From CAYRVX01 sp964642165 (GTDB lineage: Bacteria; Planctomycetota; Phycisphaerae; SM23-33), in the NCBI GenBank assembly GCA_964642165.1, contig CAZXOC010000020.1, positions 1 to 44,612 on the forward strand: a stretch of 44,612 bases of DNA, written 5' to 3'. Below, piece after piece: positions 15,816-24,867 of this stretch. Under the pieces are notes generated by a model, which searched no databases, was not told where the DNA came from, and saw nothing but the letters and a program-made list of their open reading frames with translations. A program made the position numbers and the translations under genes. Every line of letters begins with the position of its first letter. Within the stretch, counting starts at the first letter, position 1.

Positions 15816-17159
15816 CTACGTGGCCCGCGCCAGGGCGCCCATCGGGTCCCACGGCGGCAGCACCACCGGCTCGGTGTCCAGCACGTCGAGCAGCCCGGGC
15901 GACAGGTGCTGCTTGCGGACCGTCACCTCGTAGACGAACTCGTCGAACCAGCGGTCCGACATGAGCATGTAGCCCTTGTCGCCGTGCTCGTCGCCCCAAC
16001 TGTTCTCCACGCGCCACTTGACGGGCCTGCCGTCATCGTCCAGGTCCACGCCGGTGAGGACCATGGCGTGGGTCATGCGGCTGTGGCCGTAGTTCAGCCG
16101 GCCGGCCTTGTCCAGCCGGAAGTCCGTGCCGTAGACCAGCTCGTAGTCGTAGACGTCCAGGTCCAGCACGCCGAGGTCGCGTTCGAGCATCTTGCCGACG
16201 TCGCAGCCGAACCAGACGGCCTGGCCGTCCACGATCATGTCGACGGCCGCCTTCTTCAGCACGGCCATGTCCACGTTCAGGTAGCGCACGATCCGCCCGC
16301 CGACGACGTTGCCGAGGTACTCCACGGTGTAGAGCTTCTCGAACGGCTTGTCGGCCGTGGGGGCGTGGATCAGGCAGGCCATGTCGTCCAGGTCCAGCCC
16401 GACGAACTCCTCGAAGAACTCCCGCGGGGTGATCACGCCGCGGCGGTGGAACTCCTTGTCCTTGTCGCGCCATTCCCAGAGGAACGTCTCCGGCGGGCGT
16501 CCCAGGTGGATGCAGAGCATGCGGTACAGGTCGGCCACCATCTCGCCCTTGGCCTGGCGGAGCTTCTCTGCCCCGGCGCCGGCGGCGTGCATCTCGCGCA
16601 GCGCGGCGGCGTCCTCCCGCAGCCTGGCGACCAGGACCGCGTTCATGGGCCCGGACTTGCTGGAGCTGTGCGTCTCCGGCATCATCGCCTTGGGCACCAG
16701 GCCGTACTTCGTCACCAGGTTGACGAACATGTCCCACTGCCCGCCGTCGGGCACGACGTTGGCCAGCAGCCACATGACCAGGCGCCCGTCCAGCGGCTCG
16801 TCGCACGTGGCCAGGACGTTCTCGAGGAAGTAGTTCGCCTTCTCCAGCTTGTCCCAGAACATCGGGAAGTTCTGGGACAGCTCGAACTTCTCGAGCTTCA
16901 TCTTCTCCATCGCCGCCAGGCGAAGCGTGTTGAGCCCCGCGAACAGCCAGCACCGCCCGCTGGACTTCTGGTTCGTGACCTCCGGCGTCTCGATGAGGTG
17001 CGAGTACGTGTGGTCCACGCGCCCGACCACCCGGCGGTTCAGCGCCACTGCGGCGATGCCGCTCTTGGTGACGGCGTTGAGCGCCAGGAGGTTCCTGGGC
17101 TCGTCGTCGAACGTCGCGGCGAAGCGGGCGAGATCATTCGGCCTGATGTCCTTGTCCAT
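15816..17159 (-). CDS. pepC: Aminopeptidase C / bleomycin hydrolase family (peptidase C1B)
   Basis: These cytoplasmic cysteine peptidases trim peptides from the N-terminus, usually as hexamers. The 447-residue chain has the full catalytic set: NQKSSGRCWLFAG with Gln64 and Cys70, MTHAMVLTG with His364, and RVENSWGD with Asn386. The family insert between Cys and His is present, for example SQNFPMFWDKLEKANYF and GGQWDMFVNLVTKYGLVPK. Length matches the family. GGGAGCG lies before ATG 17159. It follows the exonuclease III gene by 43 bases on the same strand, so they may share a transcript without an obvious functional link. The very C-terminus normally blocks the active site; here it ends Pro/Asp/Met-rich. 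Confidence 0.93.
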   Translation of the reverse strand: MDKDIRPNDLARFAATFDDEPRNLLALNAVTKSGIAAVALNRRVVGRVDHTYSHLIETPEVTNQKSSGRCWLFAGLNTLRLAAMEKMKLEKFELSQNFPMFWDKLEKANYFLENVLATCDEPLDGRLVMWLLANVVPDGGQWDMFVNLVTKYGLVPKAMMPETHSSSKSGPMNAVLVARLREDAAALREMHAAGAGAEKLRQAKGEMVADLYRMLCIHLGRPPETFLWEWRDKDKEFHRRGVITPREFFEEFVGLDLDDMACLIHAPTADKPFEKLYTVEYLGNVVGGRIVRYLNVDMAVLKKAAVDMIVDGQAVWFGCDVGKMLERDLGVLDLDVYDYELVYGTDFRLDKAGRLNYGHSRMTHAMVLTGVDLDDDGRPVKWRVENSWGDEHGDKGYMLMSDRWFDEFVYEVTVRKQHLSPGLLDVLDTEPVVLPPWDPMGALARAT

Positions 17160-17202
17160 GCGATGCGCTCCCGTGTGATTCCTTGCGTGACTTCGTCGGC
17201 GG

Positions 17203-17991
17203 TCAGCGGCCGGGCTGGAGGTCGAACCGCGCGGCGACGAACGTGTGGTCGCTCGGGCGGTCGGCCTTGCGCGGCTCGACGTCCACCGCACAGTCGGTCG
17301 AGCAGGCCGCGACCGGCCCCGTCGCGAGGACGTGGTCCAGCCGCCAGCCCAGGTTGCGCTGCACGGCCCTGGGGAGGCGGTAGTCCCAGAAGGTGTAAAC
17401 CCCGCCGCCCGGCAGGTGCTTGCGGAAGACGTCGACGAAGCCCCAGTCCACCACGGCCGCCAACGCGTCGATCGTCTCCCGGCAGAAGCAGACGTGCGGC
17501 CAGAGGGCCTCGGGATCGTAGACGTCGATCTCGGTCGGCGCGACGTTGAGGTCGCCCACCCAGACGAGGCGCGGGCGCGCGGGCTCGAAGCGCCGCTCCA
17601 GGTACGCTCGCAGGCGGGCGAACCAGTCGAGCTTGAACTGGAACCGGTCGCTGCCCAGCTCGTGGCCCTGCGGGACGTACGTGTTGAGCACGTGGAGGTC
17701 GCCCAGGCGCACGCAGGCCAGGCGCGGCTCGCTCTCGCCGTCATCGTCGCCCAGGCCGAAGGAGACCTCGTCCGGCTCGGCCCGGCTGACGACGGCGACG
17801 CCGTTGTAGGTCTTCTGTCCGCGGAAGGCGACGTGCCAGCCGGCGGCGGCGAACGCAGCGGCGGGGAACTGCTCGTCGGTGCACTTGGTCTCCTGGAGGG
17901 CGAGGACGTCCGGGCGGTGCGCGTCGAGCCAGTCCAGGATGGTCCCCAGCCGCACCCGGACCGAGTTGCAGTTGAACGTCGCGATGAGCAT
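17203..17991 (-). CDS. xth: Exonuclease III family AP endonuclease
   Basis: This DNA-repair nuclease cuts at abasic sites and removes 3' blocks. The 262-residue protein matches exonuclease III in length and in every key position: Asn7 in FNCNSVR, Glu34 in LQETKC (metal), Tyr105 in NTYVPQG, Asp147 and Asn149 in VGDLNV, Asp219 in WRLDH, and Asp248-His249 in RPSDHT. ATG 17991 is the first residue of the fold. On the minus strand TATCAT (18038-18033) lies about 42 bases upstream and is a plausible -10, overlapping a rightward TATGAT of the divergent gene. No good -35 is visible. Confidence 0.94.
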   Translation of the reverse strand: MLIATFNCNSVRVRLGTILDWLDAHRPDVLALQETKCTDEQFPAAAFAAAGWHVAFRGQKTYNGVAVVSRAEPDEVSFGLGDDDGESEPRLACVRLGDLHVLNTYVPQGHELGSDRFQFKLDWFARLRAYLERRFEPARPRLVWVGDLNVAPTEIDVYDPEALWPHVCFCRETIDALAAVVDWGFVDVFRKHLPGGGVYTFWDYRLPRAVQRNLGWRLDHVLATGPVAACSTDCAVDVEPRKADRPSDHTFVAARFDLQPGR

Positions 17992-18031
17992 GCCGCGTGC
18001 CTTTCGCCACCGGGATTCGCCGAAGGCACGC

Positions 18032-18041
18032 TATGATATCA
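18032..18041. promoter_or_regulatory. Overlapping divergent -10-like elements
   Basis: TATGAT on the plus strand (18032-18037) overlaps TATCAT on the minus strand (18038-18033), within the palindrome TGATATCA (18034-18041). They face the DUF1638-ASKHA gene and the exonuclease gene respectively. Neither has a recognisable -35, so activator dependence or chance is possible. Confidence 0.3.
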
Positions 18042-18115
18042 GGACGGGACGGCGGTGCGCCGCTTTTCCCGGGACGTGACCGTCGCCAGCCGGACCGATC
18101 GCTGTCGAGGACGGG

Positions 18116-20947
18116 ATGGGCGAGAACCCCAAACGCGTGCACGTGATCGCCTGCGGCGTGCTGGCCGTGGACCTGAAGGCGGCGGCCGAGAAGGTCGGCA
18201 TCGACGTGTCGATGCAGTTCCTTCCCGGCGGGCTGCACAGCACGCCCCACGAGCTGCGCCGGCGGCTGCAGGAGGCGATCGACACGGCCTCGGCCGCGCG
18301 CCGGGGCGACGTGATCGCCGTCGGCTACGGCGTCTGCGGGCTGGGCACGGTGGGCATCCACGCCCGCGGCGTGCCGCTGGCGATCCCGCGCGTCCACGAC
18401 TGCATCGCCCTGTTCCTGGGCTCGGACGCCGCCTACCGCCGGCAGTTCGCCCGCTGCCCGGGCACGTACTACATCTCGGCGGGCTGGGTGGAGGAGAAGG
18501 CCCAGCCGCAGGCCGACACCGCCCGGGGTTCGCAGCAGGCCGAGCGCCGCAAGGGGGACTTCGACCGGCTGGTGGCGAAGCACGGCCGCGAGAACGCCGA
18601 GTTCATCCGCCACTTCCTGACGAGCTGGCAGCGGAACTACGAGCGGGCGGCGTTCATCGACACGGGCGCGGGGGGCAAGCGGCGACGGTACGCGGACGTC
18701 GCCCGGGCCATGGCGGAGGAGTTCGGCTGGCGGTACGAGGAGCTGCGCGGCACGCACGATCTGCTCCGCGAGCTGCTGACGCGTCGCGGCACGACCGACG
18801 AGGTCCTGATCGTCCCGCCGCACCACGTGACGATCTACGACGCGGTGACCAAGGGCCTCCAGGCCGTGCCCGTCTGGCAGGCCAGCGCCCCCGCCGCCGG
18901 GCGGCGCGACACGTTCGTCGTCGAGGGCGACGACGGCGGCGAGGAGGCCGGCGGCCAGGCGGTCCGCCTGGGGCTGGGCATCGACGCCGGCGGGACGTAC
19001 ACCGACACCGTGCTGTTCGACTTCGCCCGCGACGAGGTCGCCGCCAAGGCCAAGGCCCTCACCACGAAGTGGGACCTGCGCGTCGGCATCGACGAAGCGC
19101 TGGACGGGCTCGACGCCGGGCGGCTCCGCGAGGTCGAGCTGGTGTCCGTCTCGACCACGCTGGCGACGAACGCCATCGTCGAGGGTCTCGGGCAGAAGGT
19201 CGGCCTGCTGATCATGCCGCCGTACGGGCTGTTCGCGCCGGGGGACATCGCCCACCGCCCGATCGCCGTGATCGACGGTCGCCTGGAGATCGACGGCAGC
19301 GAGATCGCGCCGATCGATCCCGAGCAGGTCCGGCGCGTCGCGCGGGAGATGGTGGCCGCCCGGGAGGTGGGCGCGTTCGCCGTCGCCGGCTACGCCAGCC
19401 ACAACAACTCCGCCCACGAGCTGGCCGTCCAGGAGATCGTGCGGGGCGAGACCCGCCTGCCGGTGACCTGCGGGCACGACGTTTCGGACGGGCTGAACTA
19501 CCGCATCCGCGCGGCGACGGCGGCGTTGAACGCCCGCATCATCCCGCTGCTGGAGTCGCTGCTGGCGGACGTGACGGCCTCGCTGCGGCGGCGGGGGATC
19601 GACGCGGCGACGATGGTCGTCAAGAGCGACGGATCGCTGATGAGCGTGGCCGCGGCGCGGGAGCGCCCGATCGAGACGATCCTGTCCGGCCCGGCGGCGA
19701 GCGTCGCGGGCGCCAGCCACCTCGCCGGGCGGCGCGACGCGATGGTGGTGGACGTCGGCGGGACGACGACGGACACGGCCACCATCGTGGACGGCGTGGT
19801 GCGGACGTGCGAGGAGGGGGCCTCCGTCGGCGGCTGGCGGACGCACGTCCGGGCGTTGGACATGCGGACGCTCGGCTTCGGCGGCGACAGCCAGATCGTC
19901 CGCGAGCGCGGGCGGCTGCACATCGGCCCGAGGCGCGTCGCACCGGTGGCGTGGCTCGCCGGGCGCGACCCCGGCGCGGACGAGGCCCTCGACTGGATCG
20001 AGCGCCGCGTCGATGCGTTCGCCACCTCCACGCGGGGCGCGGACCTGCTCACGTTGAACGGCCGCGCGGGCCGGGACGACCTCCGCGACGGCGAGCGCCG
20101 CATCCTCGAGCACCTCGCCCGGCGCCCGTGGAGCCTCCACGAGCTGGCGCAGGAGCTGGACGCCGTGGCGTGGCAGTTCCTGCCGCTGGAGCGCCTGGAG
20201 CGGCGCCACCTGGTCCAGCGCTGCGGGCTGACGCCCACGGACCTGCTGCACGTCACCGGGCGGGCGGACCTCTGGGACGCCGCCGCCGCGCGGCGGATGT
20301 GCGACCTCTTCGCAAAACTCGCGGGCGTTCGGGGCGACGACTTCGCCGAGCGGACGCTCCAGCAGGCCAACCGGAAACTCGCCGTCGAACTGCTCAAGAA
20401 GCAGCTCGCCGAGGAGATCGACCCCGACGAGATCGATGACTCGCCCGCGGCGGCGGCCCTGATCCGCAACTCGCTCGAGGGCGGCTCGGCCGGCTACCGC
20501 GTCCGCGTGGCGCTGGCCCGGCCGGTCATCGGCATCGGCGCGCCGGTGCACTGCTTCCTGCCCGCGGCGGCGAAGATGCTGGAGACCGAGGCGATCATCC
20601 CCCCGCACGCCGACGTGGCCAACGCCATCGGCGCGATCACCAGCCGCGTCTCCGTCCGCCGGCAGCTGAAGATCGCGCCGAACGAGCTGGGGCGCTACGC
20701 CGTTCAGGGCCTGGCGGACGCGCCGACCTTTCGCGATTTCGAGGAGGCCCACCGCTTCGCCCTGGAGGCGCTGGTGCGGCTCGTCCGCGGCGCGGCGCGC
20801 CGGGCGGGCACGAGCCGGCAGATGGTCGAGGTCGCCGTCGCCGACCGCGTCGCGGACGTGGCCGACGGGGGCCAGGTCTTCATCGGGCGCACGCTCGAGG
20901 CGCGCCTCTCCGGGCGCCCCGACGTCGCCCGCCTCCGCGGCACGTGA
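18116..20947 (+). CDS. DUF1638 domain fused to a hydantoinase/oxoprolinase-type ASKHA protein
   Basis: A 943-residue two-part protein. Residues 1-255 look like DUF1638: IACGVL, GYGVCGLG near 70-77, PRVHDCIALFLGS near 91-103, and conserved cysteines 13, 74, 96 and 114. A charged linker (about 255-283) leads to an acetate/sugar kinase-type nucleotide-binding region: GLGIDAGGTYTDT at 286-298, VSTTLATNAIVEG near 343-356, and VVDVGGTTTDT near 543-554, as in HyuA/oxoprolinase proteins and in ATPases that reactivate corrinoid proteins. An insert at about 659-702 looks like a winged helix. No HyuB partner or corrinoid methyltransferase gene is in the window. DUF1638 proteins often accompany corrinoid methyltransferase systems, so a role in cofactor reactivation is an inference. 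The start is ATG 18116 with a modest site (GAGGACGGG). Confidence 0.78.
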   Translation: MGENPKRVHVIACGVLAVDLKAAAEKVGIDVSMQFLPGGLHSTPHELRRRLQEAIDTASAARRGDVIAVGYGVCGLGTVGIHARGVPLAIPRVHDCIALFLGSDAAYRRQFARCPGTYYISAGWVEEKAQPQADTARGSQQAERRKGDFDRLVAKHGRENAEFIRHFLTSWQRNYERAAFIDTGAGGKRRRYADVARAMAEEFGWRYEELRGTHDLLRELLTRRGTTDEVLIVPPHHVTIYDAVTKGLQAVPVWQASAPAAGRRDTFVVEGDDGGEEAGGQAVRLGLGIDAGGTYTDTVLFDFARDEVAAKAKALTTKWDLRVGIDEALDGLDAGRLREVELVSVSTTLATNAIVEGLGQKVGLLIMPPYGLFAPGDIAHRPIAVIDGRLEIDGSEIAPIDPEQVRRVAREMVAAREVGAFAVAGYASHNNSAHELAVQEIVRGETRLPVTCGHDVSDGLNYRIRAATAALNARIIPLLESLLADVTASLRRRGIDAATMVVKSDGSLMSVAAARERPIETILSGPAASVAGASHLAGRRDAMVVDVGGTTTDTATIVDGVVRTCEEGASVGGWRTHVRALDMRTLGFGGDSQIVRERGRLHIGPRRVAPVAWLAGRDPGADEALDWIERRVDAFATSTRGADLLTLNGRAGRDDLRDGERRILEHLARRPWSLHELAQELDAVAWQFLPLERLERRHLVQRCGLTPTDLLHVTGRADLWDAAAARRMCDLFAKLAGVRGDDFAERTLQQANRKLAVELLKKQLAEEIDPDEIDDSPAAAALIRNSLEGGSAGYRVRVALARPVIGIGAPVHCFLPAAAKMLETEAIIPPHADVANAIGAITSRVSVRRQLKIAPNELGRYAVQGLADAPTFRDFEEAHRFALEALVRLVRGAARRAGTSRQMVEVAVADRVADVADGGQVFIGRTLEARLSGRPDVARLRGT

Positions 20948-20966
20948 GCCGACGCCCGCCGCAGCG

Positions 20967-23900
20967 TCAGTCCTTCTCCAGCAGCACCAGGCGCCCGCCG
21001 GGGTGGGTGAGCTTGCGGCACAGCTCGACGTACTTGTAGTAGTCCTTCGACGGCACGAGCGACGGCCTCATCGCCGCGCGCTGGGTGACGACCAGCGTGC
21101 CGTCGGCCTCGCGGGCGGCCGAGCGGACCACCGTGCTGCCCCGGTCGCGCCAGCGGAGCTTGCCCGGGTGCAGGACCGCCCGGAAGCCCTTCGGCAGCGT
21201 CACGCGGATCGTCTGCGTGGACCGCAGGGGCGAGCCGAGGTACAGCGGCGTGTCGCGCCCCTCCGGCGGCAGCGAGGGCAGGACCGTCGCGCGTCGCGGA
21301 AGGCGGAAGTACAGGTGCTCGCCGTCGCGGACGGCGTAGTCCCTGACGCGCACGGCGAAGGTCTCCACGCCGGGATACGTCGAGAAGTCCGTCTTCAGGT
21401 CGCCGAGGGCCTCCGCCGCCTGCGAGACGGCCGAGACCTGCTCCTGGTGGTAGCGGCGCCGAAGCTCCGGCGTCATCTCGGCGAACCGGCGGTTCATCGC
21501 GCCGAACATCGTTCCGTAGAGCTTGCGCGTCCAGCGGATGACGGCCGTGCCGTCGGCCTGCACCGCGACGTCATAGGCGGCCTCGGATCGCGCCGCCTTG
21601 CCCTTGGCGGGCTGGATTGTCTCGACCGTGCCGTCGGGCAGGGCGAGGGCGGCCCTGCCGTCGTGGTGGGTCGCGCCGAGCGCGGCGTACTGGTCCGTGT
21701 CGTTGAGCCAGACCGCCTCGCCGTCGAGGCGCAGCGTCACCAGGACGTCCGGGAACAGGTGCGGGTCGGGGTAGGCGAGCGGCGCGCGCCGGACCTCGGG
21801 CACCCGCGAGGTGGTCGAGGCCAGCACGAACCGGGGCTCGAGGCCGATCGCCCGGAGCATGGCGTGCAGCAGGACGGCGCGGTCGGCGCCGTTGCCGTAG
21901 CCGTCGGCCAGCGTGCGGTCGGCCGGTGTGACGTGCTTCAGCGGCATGTGCGGCAGCGCCGGCCCGGCCAGGCGGATCCGCATCGCCACGAAGTCCCGGA
22001 CGGCCCGGACGCGATCCGTCGGATCGTCCTTGCCCGCGACGAGCCGTCGGGCCGTGGCGGCGGCCCTCTTCTGCCCCGCCGCGGCCTTCGCCAACGCGGC
22101 GTGCACCCGCTTCGCATACCCCGGCCAGGAACCGGCCGAGACGAACGCCGCCGGCGCGAAGCTCCACCCGGGCGGCGTCCACTGCTCCCGCCGCAAGGGG
22201 GCCACGTTCTCGGCCGTCCACTCCACGACGACGCGGTCGCCCTCCTTCGTCTCCTTGACGGCGACGGCCGCCTTGCCGCCGGGGGCGGCGTTGTTCACCA
22301 GCTCGCGGCGCAGCGCCAGTCCCTTCGGCGCGGAGATGCGCACCGTCCGCTTTCGGGTGGCCTCGACGTCGCGGAAGCCCACGCGCGTGGCGAAGAACGG
22401 CTGGTCGCGGAACGTTCGCCGGCAGCGGAACTCCACCACGCTGCCGACCTCCACGCCCGGCAGGCTCGCGACGAGCGTCTTGCGCATCGGGTAGCGCGGC
22501 GCGTTGCTGGTGACGTCCATCACGTTGATCTCTTTGTCGCTGATCTCCTGGACGGTCCCGTCGCGCCCGCGAACGGACGCGCCCAGGAGCTTCACGTCCT
22601 CCCAGACGGGGTTGTAGGTGAGCTTGACCTCGGCGTGGGCCTTCTTGCCGGCGTAGCTGAGGATGCGCTTCCGGACGGCGTGGGTCTCGGTCCAGTTGCG
22701 GGCGTCGTCCAGCTCGACGTCGATCCGGCGGTCGAGGTAGGCCACGTCCGGCCGGGGCGGCTCGGGCGGCGGGGGCGTGAACACGAACGTCTTGACGGGC
22801 GGGGCCTGGGCGGCGTCGAGGATGAGCATCTTGCGCCCGTCGCGCTCCATCGTTCGCAGGTGCTCCTTGAGCCCGAGGTACTGCTCGGGCGAGAACTCGA
22901 CGACCTTCAGGCGGAAGTCGCTCTCGGTGGTCAGGACGCCCTTCTCGCACCGGGCGGAGCACCGCCAGCTCATGGTCTCGTCGTCGACGGGCTCGTAGGC
23001 GGGCGTGGCCAGGGCCTTGCCCAGCTCGCCGGCCAGCTCGAGGCGCAGCGTTTCCTGCGCGCCGCCGGTGGCCCAGATCAGCAGGGGGTACTTGCGCTTC
23101 TCCAGGGCGGCGCGGCGTTCGACGAAGCCGCGCATGCCCATTCCCCGGCTGACGAGGGGCAGCGGCAGCATCGCGCGCCTCTCGCCGTGGACGGGCACCT
23201 CGCGGGCCTCGAAGCCCATGCGGGCGGTCAGCGGCTTTCCGCGGTCCAGGAGGTTCTTCGGCAGGATCTCCAGGGACGTGACGCGCACCCCGCGGATGGA
23301 GGCCTCGAGGAAGTGCTGGAAGAACCGGCGCCGCTCTTCCGGGCGCTGCCGGGCGAGGTAGCCGCGGAGCATCGTGTCGTTGAAGCCGCCGAAGTGGCAG
23401 ACGCTCTCGGCGCGGAGCACGCCCGTCGCGTCGATCCGCCCGGTGGTCTCGACCCGCAGCATGTTCCTCTCCGGCGGGTCGATCGGCGAGGTCCGCAGCT
23501 TCTCGCCCTCGGGGCAGATCACCAGGTAGCTGCGGTTGTTCAGGTAGGCCGGCAGGAGCTGGCGCGTGGTCTCGCTCGTCGGGTCCATCAACTGGTACTC
23601 GCCGGGCGCGGTCCGCACGGCGGTGACGGCGTGGTTGAAGAACGGGTCGGGCACCTCGGCGTCGCGTTTCTGGCTGGTGTGGATGAGCACGGGGAAGGCC
23701 TCGACGCCCGCCAGGCGCAGCATGACCACCAGCAGGGCGGCCTTGTCGCGGCAGACGCCGTGGCGCCGCTCGAACGTGTCCTTCACGTCGTGCGGCTCGT
23801 ACCCGGGGGACTTCGTCTCCGCGGTGATGCCCATGTACCGGATGTTCTGCGCGACCCAGTAGAAGATCCGCTCGGTTCTTTTCCGCGGCTGCGCGACGCC

Positions 23901-24794
23901 CTGGACGAGCTCGTCGACCTTGGCCCGTATCTCGGACGTGTGCTTGTAGTGCGGCTCGGACAGCTTCCAGTACCAGCGGGAGATGTGCTCCCAGCTCGCC
24001 GCCGTGCTGGCCCTCGCGCGCTGCACCACCATGTACGCCGGGGGCATGCTCGGCTCGGGGAACATCCGCGGCACGTCGCGGGCCTCCCAGCGATAGACGA
24101 TCTCCCCGCCCTCGCGCACGGGCTCGCGCCGCGTGAGCGTCTTGCCGACGCGGTCCTTCACGGCGAGGCTCCGCAGGGGGCAGTCGGCCGGGCCGCGGAT
24201 CTCCGCCGAGCAGCGGACGATCGGCCAGGTCGACTCGAAGCCGATCTGCGTCGCGAACGTCCCCCGGCACCGCGGGTGGACGACCCGGTCGAACATCACG
24301 TAGTGCAGCACGTCGCCCACCTCCAGGTGGGGGATGCTGACGCGGATCACCTTGTGGTTGGGGTTGTAGATGTTCGCCCCCATGCTGCGGGAGTCGACCA
24401 TGACGCGGCTGTTCTTCGCCAGGTCGACGGGCACGGCGCGCCCGTCGGGCTTGACGACCTCGACGAGCGAGATCTTGCAGTCCTCGGGCCCGCGCTGGTA
24501 GGGGATGGTGAAGTAGCTGGCCAGCGTGCGGCACTGTCGCCGGCCCTTCTCGGTGAGGACCTTGTCGTAGTGGTCCTGCCACTGCACCTCCGTGCCGTCG
24601 GCCCGGTAGCGGACCCACGTGGCGCGGTCCACGACGACCGCGTCGGCGTCGGGGTACTTGTCGGGCGTGACCTCCCTCGCCGCGGCCAGGGCGGCCTTGC
24701 GGTCCAGCATGCCCCGGGCGAAGTCCGGTTCCTTCGGCGCTTCGGCCAAGGCGCAGGCGGACCAGAACAGAACCAGTCCCGCGAGCTTCTTCAT
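20967..24794 (-). CDS. Secreted protein with two tandem DUF3857/transglutaminase-like modules, the second degenerate
   Basis: A 1275-residue protein with a signal peptide (MKKLAGLVLFWSACALAEA). Residues about 40-620 form a DUF3857 beta domain followed by a transglutaminase-like core with Cys348 (RHGVCRDKAALL), His388 (FFNHAVTAV) and Asp404 (LMDPTSE). A Pro-rich hinge near 673-682 (FTPPPPEPPRP) leads to a second copy to the end. Its core reads GYGNGADRAVLL, with Gly969 where Cys should be and Asp1016 where His should be, so it should be inactive. Each module ends in a beta-rich domain. AAAGGAG precedes ATG 24794. The function of DUF3857 proteins is unknown; a periplasmic or surface role is inferred. 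It follows the methyltransferase gene by 73 bases. Confidence 0.85.
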   Translation of the reverse strand: MKKLAGLVLFWSACALAEAPKEPDFARGMLDRKAALAAAREVTPDKYPDADAVVVDRATWVRYRADGTEVQWQDHYDKVLTEKGRRQCRTLASYFTIPYQRGPEDCKISLVEVVKPDGRAVPVDLAKNSRVMVDSRSMGANIYNPNHKVIRVSIPHLEVGDVLHYVMFDRVVHPRCRGTFATQIGFESTWPIVRCSAEIRGPADCPLRSLAVKDRVGKTLTRREPVREGGEIVYRWEARDVPRMFPEPSMPPAYMVVQRARASTAASWEHISRWYWKLSEPHYKHTSEIRAKVDELVQGVAQPRKRTERIFYWVAQNIRYMGITAETKSPGYEPHDVKDTFERRHGVCRDKAALLVVMLRLAGVEAFPVLIHTSQKRDAEVPDPFFNHAVTAVRTAPGEYQLMDPTSETTRQLLPAYLNNRSYLVICPEGEKLRTSPIDPPERNMLRVETTGRIDATGVLRAESVCHFGGFNDTMLRGYLARQRPEERRRFFQHFLEASIRGVRVTSLEILPKNLLDRGKPLTARMGFEAREVPVHGERRAMLPLPLVSRGMGMRGFVERRAALEKRKYPLLIWATGGAQETLRLELAGELGKALATPAYEPVDDETMSWRCSARCEKGVLTTESDFRLKVVEFSPEQYLGLKEHLRTMERDGRKMLILDAAQAPPVKTFVFTPPPPEPPRPDVAYLDRRIDVELDDARNWTETHAVRKRILSYAGKKAHAEVKLTYNPVWEDVKLLGASVRGRDGTVQEISDKEINVMDVTSNAPRYPMRKTLVASLPGVEVGSVVEFRCRRTFRDQPFFATRVGFRDVEATRKRTVRISAPKGLALRRELVNNAAPGGKAAVAVKETKEGDRVVVEWTAENVAPLRREQWTPPGWSFAPAAFVSAGSWPGYAKRVHAALAKAAAGQKRAAATARRLVAGKDDPTDRVRAVRDFVAMRIRLAGPALPHMPLKHVTPADRTLADGYGNGADRAVLLHAMLRAIGLEPRFVLASTTSRVPEVRRAPLAYPDPHLFPDVLVTLRLDGEAVWLNDTDQYAALGATHHDGRAALALPDGTVETIQPAKGKAARSEAAYDVAVQADGTAVIRWTRKLYGTMFGAMNRRFAEMTPELRRRYHQEQVSAVSQAAEALGDLKTDFSTYPGVETFAVRVRDYAVRDGEHLYFRLPRRATVLPSLPPEGRDTPLYLGSPLRSTQTIRVTLPKGFRAVLHPGKLRWRDRGSTVVRSAAREADGTLVVTQRAAMRPSLVPSKDYYKYVELCRKLTHPGGRLVLLEKD

Positions 24795-24826
24795 CGGATG
24801 CTCCTTTACCGAACGGCCGCCATTCC

Positions 24827-24841
24827 GGCGCGATCCGCGCC
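24827..24841 (-). terminator. Hairpin after the methyltransferase gene
   Basis: GGCGCG-atc-CGCGCC is a perfect 6-base stem with a 3-base loop between the methyltransferase stop and the double DUF3857 gene. No U-run follows, so it may attenuate rather than terminate. Confidence 0.3.
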
Positions 24842-24867
24842 CGGGACCCACGGCGAAGGCGGGCGAG

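Noticed and set aside
17741..20752. A 1000-codon minus-strand frame opposite the DUF1638-ASKHA gene
   Set aside because: Its composition is that of an antisense shadow, and it overlaps the exonuclease start. No motif is recognisable.
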